64,000 nt of DNA from Rhea pennata. Lineage: Eukaryota > Chordata > Aves > Rheiformes > Rheidae. The first letter of the stretch is position 1. Each line of letters begins with the position of its first letter. The translations under genes and the position numbers were made by a program. Below the pieces are notes generated by a model. The model worked only from the letters and a program-made list of their open reading frames with translations. It did no database searches and was not told where the DNA came from. Of the stretch, positions 33,641-46,305 are shown piece by piece. Location of the stretch: NCBI RefSeq assembly GCF_028389875.1, contig NC_084670.1, positions 38,219,333 through 38,283,332 of the forward strand, written 5' to 3'.

Positions 33641-35935
33641 ATCCACCTCATCCCAGAAAATGGAGTTTACTAAGAAGACAGGAGAGGCTGGGGGGATAAG
33701 GAGCAGGGCATGACCAGACCGTTGTACTGGCCAGCAGTCTGTTTACATGACATCCGTTCCTCTTCTCTCCTTTTCCCTCTATTTTCTCATATTTGTTGCT
33801 CCTCAAACCACCTTAATACTGCCCCTTTCCTACCTTTGATCCTTCCCCAAACACTCCATAGTAAGTCTTGCACAATCCCAGCATCCCAGAATGACTCTCA
33901 TACACCCATAGGCAGTAACTGTCCTCCTCAGTCTGCAATGGCTATCCTGGGAGGCTCCCAATATGCCCACTGGGTGCATGAGACTCATCTGGGTGGGTCT
34001 CACACATGGATATGTTGGACCTGGTTCTGAATGAATGTTTCTCCCCAGTAATTTTTAATCATTTCTCTGAAAGCAGGGTGATTCATGTCCTAGAAATGCT
34101 GGTTCTTCCTCTTTCTTTCGTAGGGAAATGTGAGGAGTTAGGTCAGATTAAAATACTACGTAGTTTATGTGTCTAATCGAGCAGGCCATGGGCAGCCCAC
34201 CTGACCATGACAAATATCCTGAGAACATCAACTCCATATTGCATTTCTTTGCACTGATCATACCTGATAGGGGCCTTAGTATCCATAGATTGTGGTTGAG
34301 GCTCACTTTGTCATCATCAGAGAGACAGCGGGAGAATCTGGAAGATGATCTGTCTTCTTCTGAGGGAGACACAGAAATAAGCCCAGTGAATCACTCTGCT
34401 CCTTTTTCTGCCAGTGGTCAGCAACTCAGTTTTGAAAAGATATTACCTCAGATCCTTGTTCCACCCTGATCTTCTTCCCTAAACATTCCTTAGTCAGTTT
34501 TGCACAGTCCCCCAAGCACCTCTTGAATATCCAAAGTCTTAATGTCTTATTTCCCACTTCTTATCTATTACAAAGTCTAGGTTGGCCCTCTCCAAAGCTA
34601 TGCTTGTACTTTCTTCACGGCACATCAATTAATGACTGGGGAATGTTGGTCTCGGCATCATCTCTGTTACTCCTTGTCTATCGTGTTTATGTCTATGTGG
34701 GTTTTTTAAGTGCTCTCTCTTTACTTATTATCCCTTTTGCACTGGAAAGCTCTATGACCAGATAATCTTCATGAAGCAGATGCTCTCACATTCGTCAAAC
34801 CCTAATGTCAGCCAGACAAGCATACTGACCAGCAGCTTGTTGACGTGGAACTGCTGCCTTTCTTTGCCCCCCTCTTCCATTTTCCCATTTTTGCTCTTCT
34901 TGATTCCCCTGGACCTCCTCCTTTCCCTGCTTTTGGCTCTCTGTTTGAACATCCCAGCATAAGCTTTCTACACTCCCATAATCCTCATAAAACATGCTGG
35001 ACCAAAAACTACACCGTCCCGCAAACCCCCTGCAATATCTCCAGGAGACCCCAGGTAATTTTGTGCCCTTGTGATCAATGAACGGAGTACTGCTTGATCC
35101 TCTGCAGGTCTGTCCTGAAGGTTTGTTCAGTTCCCATCCATCAGTGACCTGAGAACTCTGGTCTCTGTCATCTGCTGCTCAGTACTCTAGAGGGCTCGTT
35201 GCTATTGATAGGAACCTCAATGCACTGCAGATTTGGTCTGGCAGGAGCCTCCTGAAATTCAGGCAAGGAAAGGAGAGAGTCTTGAACCTGGGGTGGGATA
35301 ACCCCAGTAGCCCTATGCAAAAGGTAAGCATAGGCCTGACTGGTGAGAGATCAGCTTTTCAGAAGAGGAACCGAGGCTCTCGGAGAGAAAGCTGAGGAGG
35401 ATTCAGGAGTCTTCCCTGGTGGCAAACACCATCAGCTAGGATGTAACTCCCAAGGTCCCACAGCATAGGGAGATAAAGGAATTGAGATGCGTGCGGAATG
35501 TGGCCCCCAAGCCTACTCCCGTCCTGGGCTCTGGAGGACTGGTAAAAGCTTTGCAATAGGAACGAGGGCTGTGAAGGGAAGCCTGATCATCCAAGAGTAA
35601 AAGATCTAGGAGGGAGGATGACAGTGTCATCTCCCTACAACAAAGTGATGGGCGGGAAGCAGAGCTTCAGCTGGAGCCAGAGAAGAACAGCTGGAGTGGG
35701 TTTTGCTGTTCCCTCAGTGCCAGGGAAGGGGAGGGTGTGGAAAAGGGAGACCCAGGTGTTGCTTGAATCTCTTTTGCTAGCCCTCAGCAACAGGAACTGC
35801 CTGCCTCACCCAGGCATCTCCATCTCCTCTTAAAGTTGGAGAAAGCATGACTCCTTACCCCATCCAACTATCTTCTGCAACCCTAGCTGGTCCTTGAGGC
35901 TGTGCCAGGCCAGAAGATGGAATATAGTTGAGGTG

Positions 35936-38900
35936 AAATGGATTCTATCGAGTCACATACATTATATAGCAACCTCTTCTATCACAAAATATTATATCGT
36001 GCCACAAACATTCTATCGTGTCACATTCTATCGCCTCACAAACATTCTATCGTGTCACAAACTTTCTATCGCGTCACATTCTATCACATCACAAAAAGTC
36101 TATCGCATCACAAACAGTTTTTCACGTCACAATCTATCGCGTCACAAGCATTTTACCGCGTCACAAACATTCTATCGCGTCACATTCTATCGCGCCACAA
36201 ACATTCTATCACGTCACAAATGTGCTATCGCGTCACATTCTATCGCATCACAAACATTGTATCGCGTCACAAACATTTTACCGCGTCACATTCTATCACG
36301 TCACAAAAATTCTATCACGTCACATTCGATCGCATCACAAACATTATATCGCGTCAAAAACTTTCTATCCTGTCACAAACAATCTATCATGTCACAAATG
36401 TTCTATCACGTCATATTCTATCGCATCACAAACATTATATCGCGTCAAAAACTTTCTATCGTGTCACAAACAATCTATCACGTCACAAACGTTCTATCGC
36501 GTCACATTCTATACCATCACATTCTATCGCATCTAAAACATTCTATCGCACCACATTCTATCGCATCACATTTTATCACGTCACATTCTATCGCGACACA
36601 TTCTATCGCGTCGCAAGCATTTTACTGCATCACAAACGTTATATCGCATGACATTCTACCGTGTCACAAAAATTTTATCGCGTCACATTCTATCGCGTCA
36701 CATTCTATCGCGTCACATTCTACTGCATCACAAACATTCTGTCGCATCACTTTCTATCGTATCACAAACATTCTATCACATCCCAAAACATTCTGTCACA
36801 TTCTATCGCATCACATTCTACTGCATCACAAACATTCTGTCGCATCACATTCTATCGAATCAAACATTCTATCACGTCACATTCTTTTGCATCACAAACA
36901 TTCTATCATGTCACAAACGTTCTATCGCGTCACATTCTTTCGCGTTAGATTCTATTGTGTCACAAACATTCTATCGCGTCACATTCTATCGCGTCACATT
37001 CTATTGCATCACAAAAATTCTATCGCGTCACATTCTGTCGCGTCACGTTCTATCTCATCACAAACATTTTATCATGTCACAAACATTCCATCGCATCACA
37101 TTCTATACCGTCACATTCTATCGCGTGTTCTAGTTAGATTCCCGGGGGCCAAACATCCGGTTTGGTCAGCCAGCACAAACACACACACACACACACAAAC
37201 AACTCTTCAATAGCAAGAAGTTTATTAGTAGATACTTACAAACAGACCGACCCGATGGTAACCTCGAGAAGGACCACCTCAATGCTTGTCCCGATCGTCT
37301 GCATGGTGAGAGGGAGAGTCAGCAGGCACAATCTTTTCGGGCATCCCCGAGGAGGCAATGTGGTCCTCTGGTGTATAGAAGCCTCACCCTCCTTCGGAAA
37401 ACTCCGACATTTATGATTACTTGCGGTAGGCAGGAGTCCCGGCACGTGGGGCCAGCAAGTGCAGGGAGTCTAGCCCAGCTCCGCCCCAGTTGCATAACCG
37501 GGCTATGATACTGCACACACGTGCAGACTTATTTCGGTGGCCACATTTGACTTTGGGGGTCGCTATTTCGCTACTCTTCAGCTTCTGACCTTCATGTTGA
37601 CTGTTTCTCATGGTGATTCTGTGGCTTCCAGCCACAGAATCGGTATGTGACCAACTGCTGCTCTTTCTCACAGATTTCCAAGACCTTGTTAGTTACTTGT
37701 CTGTATCCAGCTTAACACAGCGGTATTGTTCTAGGCACTAAAAAGTTACAACACTAGACCATTCTCACCAAGTAGCAGGTGGTACAGACAAAAAAGTTGC
37801 AACACGGACCATTCCCATCAAGTATCACGTAGCACGGATACATCGCATCACATTCTATCGCGTCACAAACATTCTATCGCGTCACATTCAGTCACATCAC
37901 AAACGTTCTATGATGTCACATTCTATCGCATCACAAACATTGTATCACATCACAAACATTCTATCACGTCAGAAATGTTCTATCACGTCACATTCTATCG
38001 CGTAGGATTCTATTGCATCACAAACATTCTATCGCGTCACATTCTATCACGTCGCATTCTATCACGTCGCATTCTATCGCGTCACAAACGTTTTATCATG
38101 TCACATTCTATTGCTTCATGAACATTATATCGCGTCATAAACATTCTATCGCCTCACATTCTATCGCGTGAGAAACATTCTATCAGGGCACAAACACTCT
38201 ATCACGTAACATTCTAACACATCACAAATATTCTATTACGTCACAAACATTCTATCGCGCCACATTCTACTGCGTCACAAACATTCTATTGCGTCACAAA
38301 TCATTCTATCGTGTCACATTCTATCGCGTCACAAACATTCTATCACGTCACAAACGCTCCATCATGTCACATTCTATCGCATCACAAACATTCTACCGCA
38401 TCACAAACATTCTGTCGCGTCACATTCTATCGCATCACAAACATTCTATCACGTCACTTTCTTTTGTGTCACAAATATTCTATCACGTCACAAGCGTTCT
38501 ATCGCGTCACATTCTATTCCGTCACATTCAGTCACGTCACAAACGTTCTATCAAGTCACATTCTATCGCTACACGAACATTATATCGCGTCAAAGGCATT
38601 CGATCGCGTCACATTCTATCACGTCACATTCTATCGCGTCACAAACATTCTATCACGTCACATTCTATCGCATCACAAATATTCTATTGCATCACATTCT
38701 ATTGCATCATATTCTATCACGTCACAAATATTCTATGGCGTCACAAACATTCTATCGCGTCACGTTCGATCGCGACACATTCTATCACATCACAAACATT
38801 CTATCACTTCACATTCTATCGCGTCACATTCTATCATTTCACGTTCTACCACGTCACAAACATTCTATCGCATCACAAACGTTCCATCATATCACATTCT

Positions 38901-41900
38901 ATCGCATCACAAACATTCTACCACGTCACAAACATTCTATCGCATCACAAACGTTCCATCATATCACATTCTATCGCATCACAAACATTCTATCACATCA
39001 CAAACATTCCATCGCGTCACATTCTATTGCTTCACAAACATTCTATGGCATCACAAACATTCTATCGTGTCATATTCTATAGCATCACAAACATTTTATC
39101 ACTTCACATTCTATCGCGTCACATTCTATCGCATCACAAACATTCTATCACATCACATTCTATCACTTCACAACATTCTGTCGCGTCACATTCTATCGCG
39201 TCACAAACATTCTATCGCGTCATATTTTATAGCATCACAAACATTTTATCACGTCACATTCTATCGCGTCACAAACGCTCCATCATGTCACATTCTATCG
39301 CATCACAAACATTCTATCACGTCACTTTCTTTTGTGTCACAAATATTCTATCACGTCACAAGCGTTCAATCGCGTCACATTCTATTGCGTCACATTCTAT
39401 CGCATCACAAAAATTCTATTGCGTCACATTCAGTCACGTCACAAACATTCTATCACGTCACATTCTATCGCATCACGAACATTATATCGCGTCAAAAGCA
39501 TTCGATCGCGTCACATTCTATCACGTCACATTCTATCGCGTCACAAACATTCTATCGCGTCAGAATCTATTGCGTGAGAAACATTCTATCGGGTCACAAA
39601 CATTCTATCACGTCACATTCTATCACATCACAAATATTCTATGGCGTCAAAAACATTCTGTCACGTCACATTCTATCGCGTCACAAACATTCTATCGCGT
39701 CATATTTTATAGCATCACAAACATTTTATCACGTCACATTCTATCGTGTCACAAACATTCTATCGCGATACAAAAATTCTATCGCGTCATATTCTATAGC
39801 ATCACAAACATTTTATCACGTCCCACTCCATCGCATCAGAAACATTCTATTGTTTCACAAACGTTCTAACGCGTCACATTCTATCGCGTCACAAATATCC
39901 TATCGCAAGACATTGTCGCGTCACAAACATTGTATCGCGTCACAAACATTCTATCACGTCACAAACATTCTATCACGTCAGTCTTTTGCGTCACAAACAT
40001 TCTTCACGTCACAAACATTCTATCGCGTCACATTCTTTCACATCAGATTCTATCTTGTCACAAACATTCTATCGCGTCACAAACATTCTATCGCGTCATA
40101 TTCTATAGCATCACAAATATTTTATCACGTCACATTCTATCACGTCACAAACATTCTATTGCGAAACAACAATTTTATCGCGTCGTATTCTATAGCATAA
40201 CAAACATTTTATCACGTCACATTCTATTGCATCACAAAAATTCTATTGCATCACATTCTATCGCGTCACAGTATCGCGTCACAAGCATTTTATCACGTCA
40301 AATTCTATCGCGTCACATTCTATCGCCTAACATTCTATTGCATCACAAACATTCTATCGCATCACGTTCTATCGCGTCACAAACATTCTGTCGCATCACG
40401 TTCTATCGCGTCACAAACATTCTATCGCGTCACATTCTACCGCATTGCAAACATTCTGTCGCGTCACATTCTGTCGAATCACAAACATTCTATCACGTCG
40501 CACTCTTTTGTGTCAAAAAGATTCTATCACGTCACAAGCGTTCTATCGTGTCACATTCTTTGGCGTCAGATTCTATCGTGTCAAAGATATTCTATCGCGT
40601 CTCCTATCGCGTCACAATCTGTCGCATCACAAAAATTCTATCGCGTCACATTCAGTCACGTCACAAAAGTTCTATAACGTTCCATTCCATCACATTGCAA
40701 ACATTCTATCGCGTCACAAACATTCTATCGCATCACAGACATTCTATAATGTCACAAACATTCTATTGCGTCGCATTTTATCGCATCACATTCTATCGCA
40801 TCACAAACATTATATCGCTTCACAAACATTTTAACACATCACATTCTATTGTGTCACAGACATTGTATCGCGTCACAGTCTATCGTATCACAAACATTCT
40901 ATCGCGTCACATTCTATCGCATCACATTCTATCGCATCACAAAAATTCTGTCCCGTCATATTCTGTCGCCTGATGTTCTATTGCATCACAAATATTTTAT
41001 CGTGTCACAGACATTCTATCGCGTCGCATTCTATACCGTCACATTCTATCGCGTCACAAACATTCTATTGTGTCACATTCTATCGCATCAGAAAAGTTCT
41101 ATTGCGTCACATTCTATCGGATCACAAACATTCTAACGCATCACAAACATTCTATCACGTCACAAATGTTCTATCGCGTAAGATTCTATAGCGTCACAAA
41201 CATTCTATGGCGTCACATTCTACTGCGCCACAAACATTCTATCACATCACATTCTATTGCGTCACAAACATTCTTTCGCGTCACAGTAACTCTATTGACT
41301 TACATTGTATCTCGTCACATTATATCGCGTCACAAAAATTCTATCACGTCACATTCTATTGCATCACAAATATTCTATCGCGTCACATTCTATTGCGTCA
41401 CAACCATTCTATAGCATCACAAACATTCTCTCGCATAACATTCTATCGCTTCACAAACATTCTATCACGTCACATACTTTTCCATCAGATACTATCGTAT
41501 CACAAACATTCTATCGTGTCACATTCTATCGCGTCACATTCTATCGCATCACAAACATTCTGTCGCATCACATTCTATCGTGTCACAAACATTCTATCGC
41601 ATCAGAAAACATTCTATCGCGTCACATTCTATCGTATCATGTTCTATCACATCACAAACATTCTATCACGTCACAAACTTTCTATCGCATCACAAACGTT
41701 CTATCGCGTCACATACTATTGCGTCACAAACATTCTATCGCGACACAAACATTCTATTGCATCATATTTTATAGCATCACAAATATTTTATCACGTCAGA
41801 TTCTATTTCGTCACGGACATTATATCGCGTCACAAACATTCTATTGCATCATATTCTATAGCATCACAAATATTTTATCACGTCACATTCTATCGCGTAA

Positions 41901-42630
41901 CAAACATTCTATCGCGACACAAAAATTCTATCGCGTCATATTCTATAGCATCACAAACATTATATTACGTCACATTCTATCGCATCACAAACATTCTATC
42001 GTGTCACAAACGTTCTATCACGTCACATTCTATCGCATCACAAGCACTCTATCGCATCACAAACATTCTATCACGTCACAAACGTTCTATCACGTCACAA
42101 ACTTTCTATCGCATCACAAACATTCTGTCGCATCACGTTCTATCGCGTCACAAACATTCTATCGCATCAGAAAAAATTCTATCGCGTCACATTCTATCGT
42201 ATCATGTTCTATCATGTCACAAACATTCTATCACATCACAAACGTTCTATCGCGTCACATACTATTGCGTCACAAACATTCTATCGCGACACAAAAATTC
42301 TATTGCGTCATATTTTATAGCATCACAAATATTTTATCACGTCAGATTCTATTGCGTCACGAACATTATATCGCGTCACAAACATTCTATTGCGTCATAT
42401 TCTATAGCATCACAAACATTTTATCACTTCACATTCTATCGCGTAACAAACATTCTATCGCTTCACATTGTATCTCGTCACATTCAATCACATCACAAAC
42501 GTTCTGTAGTGTCATATTCTATCTCATTACAAACATTCTATCAAGTCACATTCTATCGCCTCACATTCTATTGCGTCACAAACATTCTATTGCTTCACAT
42601 TCTATCGCATCCATTCGGTCACGTCAGATA
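35936..42630 (+). repeat. CpG-rich satellite array with two interleaved unit lengths (19 and 15 bp)
   Basis: About 6 kb of satellite, excluding an inserted LTR at 37126-37842, made of TCTATCGCGTCACAAACAT (19 bp) and TCTATCGCGTCACAT (15 bp). The two differ only by an internal AAAC. Units follow each other without spacer in irregular order. Most variation falls on the two CpG dinucleotides (CGCG to CACG, CGCA, TGCG or CGTG). The plus-strand unit lacks stop codons in every phase, so overlapping open frames of 439, 526, 629, 477 and 475 codons appear. They are not genes. Local higher-order copies exist, for example 41551-41911 with 42121-42461. The right arm of palindrome 2 lacks the array entirely. 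I do not recognise the family. Confidence 0.95.
37126..37842 (-). mobile_element. Solo LTR, copy 2, inserted antisense into the satellite
   Basis: On the minus strand it runs from TGTATCC (37842) to CTAGAACA (37126), giving canonical TG...CA ends. Satellite flanks show TCGCG on one side and TCGCA on the other, a plausible 5-bp target duplication with one CpG-type change. AATAAA (TTTATT on plus at about 37220) and the 12-bp hairpin (37617-37643) match copy 1 at 9820-10620. It has a much shorter AC/GT run. The insertion is younger than the satellite block it interrupts. Confidence 0.85.
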
Positions 42631-43025
42631 CCGCATTTAACCAACCTAAGCCTCCAAGCAGAAAGGGCTCATTTTTCCATTGAATTCCAGAGAAGTGGAA
42701 CATTCCCTGCCTGCTCACATGTTAGCTTATAATCTAGAGATATGCAGTGCTGAGGGAGATGTCTTCCAGCTCTGCATCCAAAAGCAGAATGGATCCCCCC
42801 GAGGCATTCACTTGGAAGGAATTTGTATGTCATCCCAAATTTATTCCTTCCAGATTCTCCGAGAAAGAAAACTTCTCAACAGTTCATTCGTGTAGGACCA
42901 CCATGCTCTTTATTATCAAAAGAAAGTTAACACATGATCTTTTTACCTTTCTTTTTCTAAAATAAGAGCATTTCTTTCCACAGAGCTTTCCCTTTCCTCC
43001 CATTAGCACTTCACAGGCAGTCTCA

Positions 43026-43712
43026 AGGCCACACACTTCTAAAGAGGTCCTGCAGTAGGCAGCGCTTTGCTTTGTACAAGTTGGAAGTTGTCTGTGACCA
43101 TTTCAACTGGCATGACCTCTAGGTACCACCCAAATCTTTCCTGAGTGCTTTCCTCAGGGCCTTCCTGAGCTCCTTGCTCTGCAGACTGTAGGTGAGGAGA
43201 TTGACCAGGGGCGTGAGGACAGGGTAGGAAGAAGGAGAACACCTTGTTGAGCTGTCTGAGTCTGGGGGTTCTGGGCAGCATGTGGACAATGATGAGGGAG
43301 CCGTTGAAAACAGTGACGACAGTGAAGCGCGAGGAGCAGGTGGAGAAGGCCTTCTGCATGCCCATGCTGGAGGGGATCCTCAGGATGGCAATTATGATGG
43401 ACACGTAGGAGGCCAGCGTGATCAGGAAGGGGAAGACTGAATCCAGGAGAGTCAGGATGAAAGTTACTATTTTAACTACACTGGTGTCAGTGCAGGCGAG
43501 CTCCAGCAAAGGAGTAAAATCAGAGAAGAAGTTGTCAGTTGCAGCAGGGCCACAGAACTTTAACCTTGATGAGAAGACAGTGGCTATAATAGAAAACACC
43601 AAATTCCTGGCCCAGACCCAGCTGCCATCAGGAGACAAACCTTCCAGGTCATGAGGCTTGCATAGAGCAGGGGCTGGCATATGGCCAAGTACCGATCATA
43701 GGACATGGATGC
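43026..43712 (-). pseudogene. Olfactory receptor pseudogene (non-family-14, OR6/OR11-like), 5'-truncated, left arm copy
   Basis: Minus-strand copy of the pseudogene at 51051-51737. From the SYDRYLAI end of TM3 onward it preserves ECL2 (CGPAATDNFFSDF), TM5 (FLITLASYVSI), KAFSTCSSRFTVV in TM6, and a frameshifted TM7. It shares with the right copy the frameshift near MAAGSW and the one in FSFF/YPVLTPL, so both were dead before duplication. The frame is also cut at 43712, where the sequence switches abruptly to an OR14 fragment on the opposite strand. It has one extra Phe codon relative to the right copy. Confidence 0.88.
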
Positions 43713-44481
43713 CTATGTACTCCTTCCTCCTCAACCTCTCCCTCCTTGACCTTGTCACTGTCTCCACCACTATCCCCAAATCCATCGCCAGTTCCCTGTG
43801 GGACATCAAGGCCATTTCTTACTGGGGATCTGCTGCACAAGTCTTTCTACTTGTCTTCTTGTTAGGAGGAGAGTATTGTCTTCTTACAGTCATGGCCTAT
43901 GATCGCTATGTTGCCATCTGCAGACCCCTGTGCTTTGGGACCCTCATGAGCAGCAGAGCTTGTGTCAAAATGGCAGCAGCTGCCTGGGTCACTGCTCTTC
44001 TCTATTCTGTGCTGCAAACTGCCAACACATTTTCAATACCACTGTGTCAAGGCAACAGATGGACCAGTTCTTCTGTGAGATTCCCCACATCCTCAAGCTC
44101 TCCTGCTCACACTCCTACCTCAGGGAAGCTGGGCTTATTGTGGTTAGTGCCTGTTTGTTTTTTGGGTTTTTTATTTTCATCGTGCTGTCCTACGTGCAGA
44201 TCTTCACTGCTGTGCTGAGGATCCCCTCTGAGCAGGGCCAGCACAAAGCCTTTTCCATGTGCCTCCCGCACCTGGCTGTGATCTCCCTATTTGTCAGCAC
44301 TGCATTTTTTGCTTACTTGAAGCCCCCCTCCATCTCCTCCCCAGCTCTGGATCTGGTGGTGGCTGTTCTGAACTCAGTGATGCCTCCAGCAGTGAACTCC
44401 CTCATCTACAGCATGAGGAACAAGGAGCTCAAGGATGCACTGAGGAAACTGGTTCAATGGCTCCAATGGCAGCACCAATAA
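43713..44481 (+). pseudogene. Olfactory receptor family 14-like pseudogene, 5'-truncated and frameshifted
   Basis: Begins abruptly in the TM2 MYSFLLNLS motif, equivalent to residue 57 of OR-A, so the N-terminus and TM1 are missing. It keeps a normal MAYDRYVAICRPL motif, unlike the two full-length genes. A 1-bp deletion near 44056 (ggcaacagatgg against ggcaacacagtgg in OR-A) breaks the frame between CQGN and DQFFCEIP. The rest (KAFSMCLPHL, LIYSMRNKELKDALRK) is intact to a stop at 44479-44481. It lies in the palindrome 2 spacer, fused head to head with the OR pseudogene on its left. Confidence 0.92.
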
Positions 44482-46214
44482 CCATTCCATATGCATCCTC
44501 TCATCAGTCCGATGTCATCTGGCATCAAGGACCTGTGTGATTCATTTTTTTCCTTACTTCTCACTGATACTTTCTTGTGAAAAGAAAGAAAAAAGTTTTT
44601 ATTTGTGCCATTTCTCTCATTTGAATATAACTCGCAGACTATGTTGAAGCAGAGAGCTGGGCTTCCCCCTTCACCATCAGAGATGGGAGAACCTCAGAGC
44701 CTGCTAGTCTGAACTCCCTTGGATGTCTGCAGTGCAATGAGGAGATTCTCCTTTTCCAGGGTCTCTTTTGGCGCTGACCCCAAGGGAGCTCAGGGGCACA
44801 GAGTCAGGTGCAGGCGAGTACAGACAGGGTGAGACCATGGGTCCCATGTCCATTAGGAGAGCTCAGCTCCCCTGGCCACAGTCAGGGTGTGATCTTACAG
44901 CCCACTTCTGCAAGGGTGCAAGCAGCTGTCACCATCAGCTGGTCCCTTGCCTCTCCAGCTCTCCAACACTACAAGTGGAGGGGGACTAGGTTGGATGGGA
45001 GTCAGGCAGCAGCTTGTGAGAACAGATCCTGAGCTTGACTGTATCATCACACCACTGCCACAGCAGGACTGTCCTTGCTGCAGCTTTGAGTGGGGGCTAC
45101 AGCTTTACTGGAGACATATCCCTTCCTATCAGCAGGAATTTCCCTTTTTGGAGTTGTTCTCCTCATTCCCATGCTGGACTTCTCTGCTCCATTCTGTTAC
45201 TATGGCACAGAAGTTCTCATAATGTGGTGGGGTTGGGTTGTGTTTCTAAGTTCATGTGTTCTGGAAGTACAGCAGGATGAGGCAATGGGCACCCTTATGC
45301 CAGACCTGACCTCCATAATAATAATAATTTCCGTAATAAAAGAGGATATCCCATATGACGTGCCTGAAGTCTGGCCTTCCTTCACAAGCTGCAGTCAAAA
45401 ATACCCCCATGGGATTGCAGAACCAAGGATTTGGTGTTCTGCTTGTGAACTCCATGGGATCTGGGAGAGAAAACTAAGTGTCTCTGGGTGATCTGTTGGG
45501 GACTGAGGGCTGCACTCAGAGCTCATTACTTGGTGACCAGTGCCAGTGGAGGTGGGGAATGGGCTCTGAATTGCCTGCCCAGGTCTACCGCACAGATGCC
45601 AGTGCTGATGAAAGATAGATACTCACCCTTCTGGAGGGGAATCTGAGTCCCAGGAGAGCTCAGAGGATCTCCAGGGACAACATGTGCCTGGGGGTGGGCA
45701 CTGAGCGGAGCCTCACAAAGTGAGGGACAGTCCATGGTGGAGAACCGGAAGGTTAAGCATTAACTCTCAGTACATACGGCCAAAGGAGGACTCTGCAATC
45801 CCCGGAGAGGCAGTAGAGACTCAGGAGACTCCGGGAAGGGTCTCTGAGGGTGATTCCTGCACCTTCAGTGAAACAACACAGGCTGGAGCTGGTGCCCACC
45901 CGAACACATCTCCTGCCATTGCAGACACCTTGGGGCCATTCTGAGCACTGTGCAAGAGCACACGCAGTGGCCAATAATATCAGAGGTGGTGATCCCTGTC
46001 CAGCTAGGTCTGCTTCCTGCCCCGACCAGCATGGCCCATGGCCCCACAGTAGGGCTGCTCCATGAGGGAAGCAGAGAGGGGAGCCAAGGGTTCTGGTAAG
46101 GTAGACATGACAGTGACCCAATGATGGGAGGGGGCCATCCTGAAGTGCCCAGACAAGAGGAGCAGAGCAAGTAATGAGGGTCAAGCACAATCTGGCGACG
46201 GCCAGACAAGACTG
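44482..46214. other. Palindrome 2 spacer, non-coding part 1
   Basis: No gene supported. It includes an ATA run near 45315 and several overlapping open frames (for example 45753-46190 minus, 145 codons) without recognisable motifs. Confidence 0.4.
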
Positions 46215-46305
46215 GAGGCCTCCAACCAGCCCTACATTGCCCAGGATCTTAGACTGGAGACCTCCAGAGGTCTCTTCCCACCAGAACTACTCTGCAATTC
46301 CATGA
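46215..46305 (+). mobile_element. CR1 LINE 3' tail
   Basis: 'ggagacctccagaggtctcttcccaccagaactac' type sequence followed by degenerate 'ctgcaattccatgaattct' matches the last bases of a plus-strand CR1. Only the terminus is recognisable. Confidence 0.7.

Larger units (their letters stand above)
24650..43712. repeat. Palindrome 2, left arm
   Basis: Pairs in reverse complement with 51051-63290. Anchors are 28194-28385 with 59453-59656, 30415-30879 with 56959-57424, 31131-31421 with 55171-55473, 34771-34962 with 53109-53300, 35436-35630 with 52419-52646, and 43026-43712 with 51051-51737. The left arm is longer because of 26640-27160, the LTR-containing 32010-33800, and the satellite array 35936-42630. 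Arms differ by many substitutions and indels. The region 33641-35935 is arm sequence with no gene recognised. Confidence 0.88.

Noticed and set aside
35936..42630. CRISPR array
   Set aside because: No unique spacers; units abut each other, the lengths are 15/19 bp, and the genome is vertebrate.
38289..42732. Long plus-strand frames (439, 526, 629, 477, 475 codons) as His/Ser-rich repeat protein genes
   Set aside because: They are overlapping frames of a stop-free satellite unit whose 19-bp period rotates the frame, with no splice, promoter or codon-level conservation.
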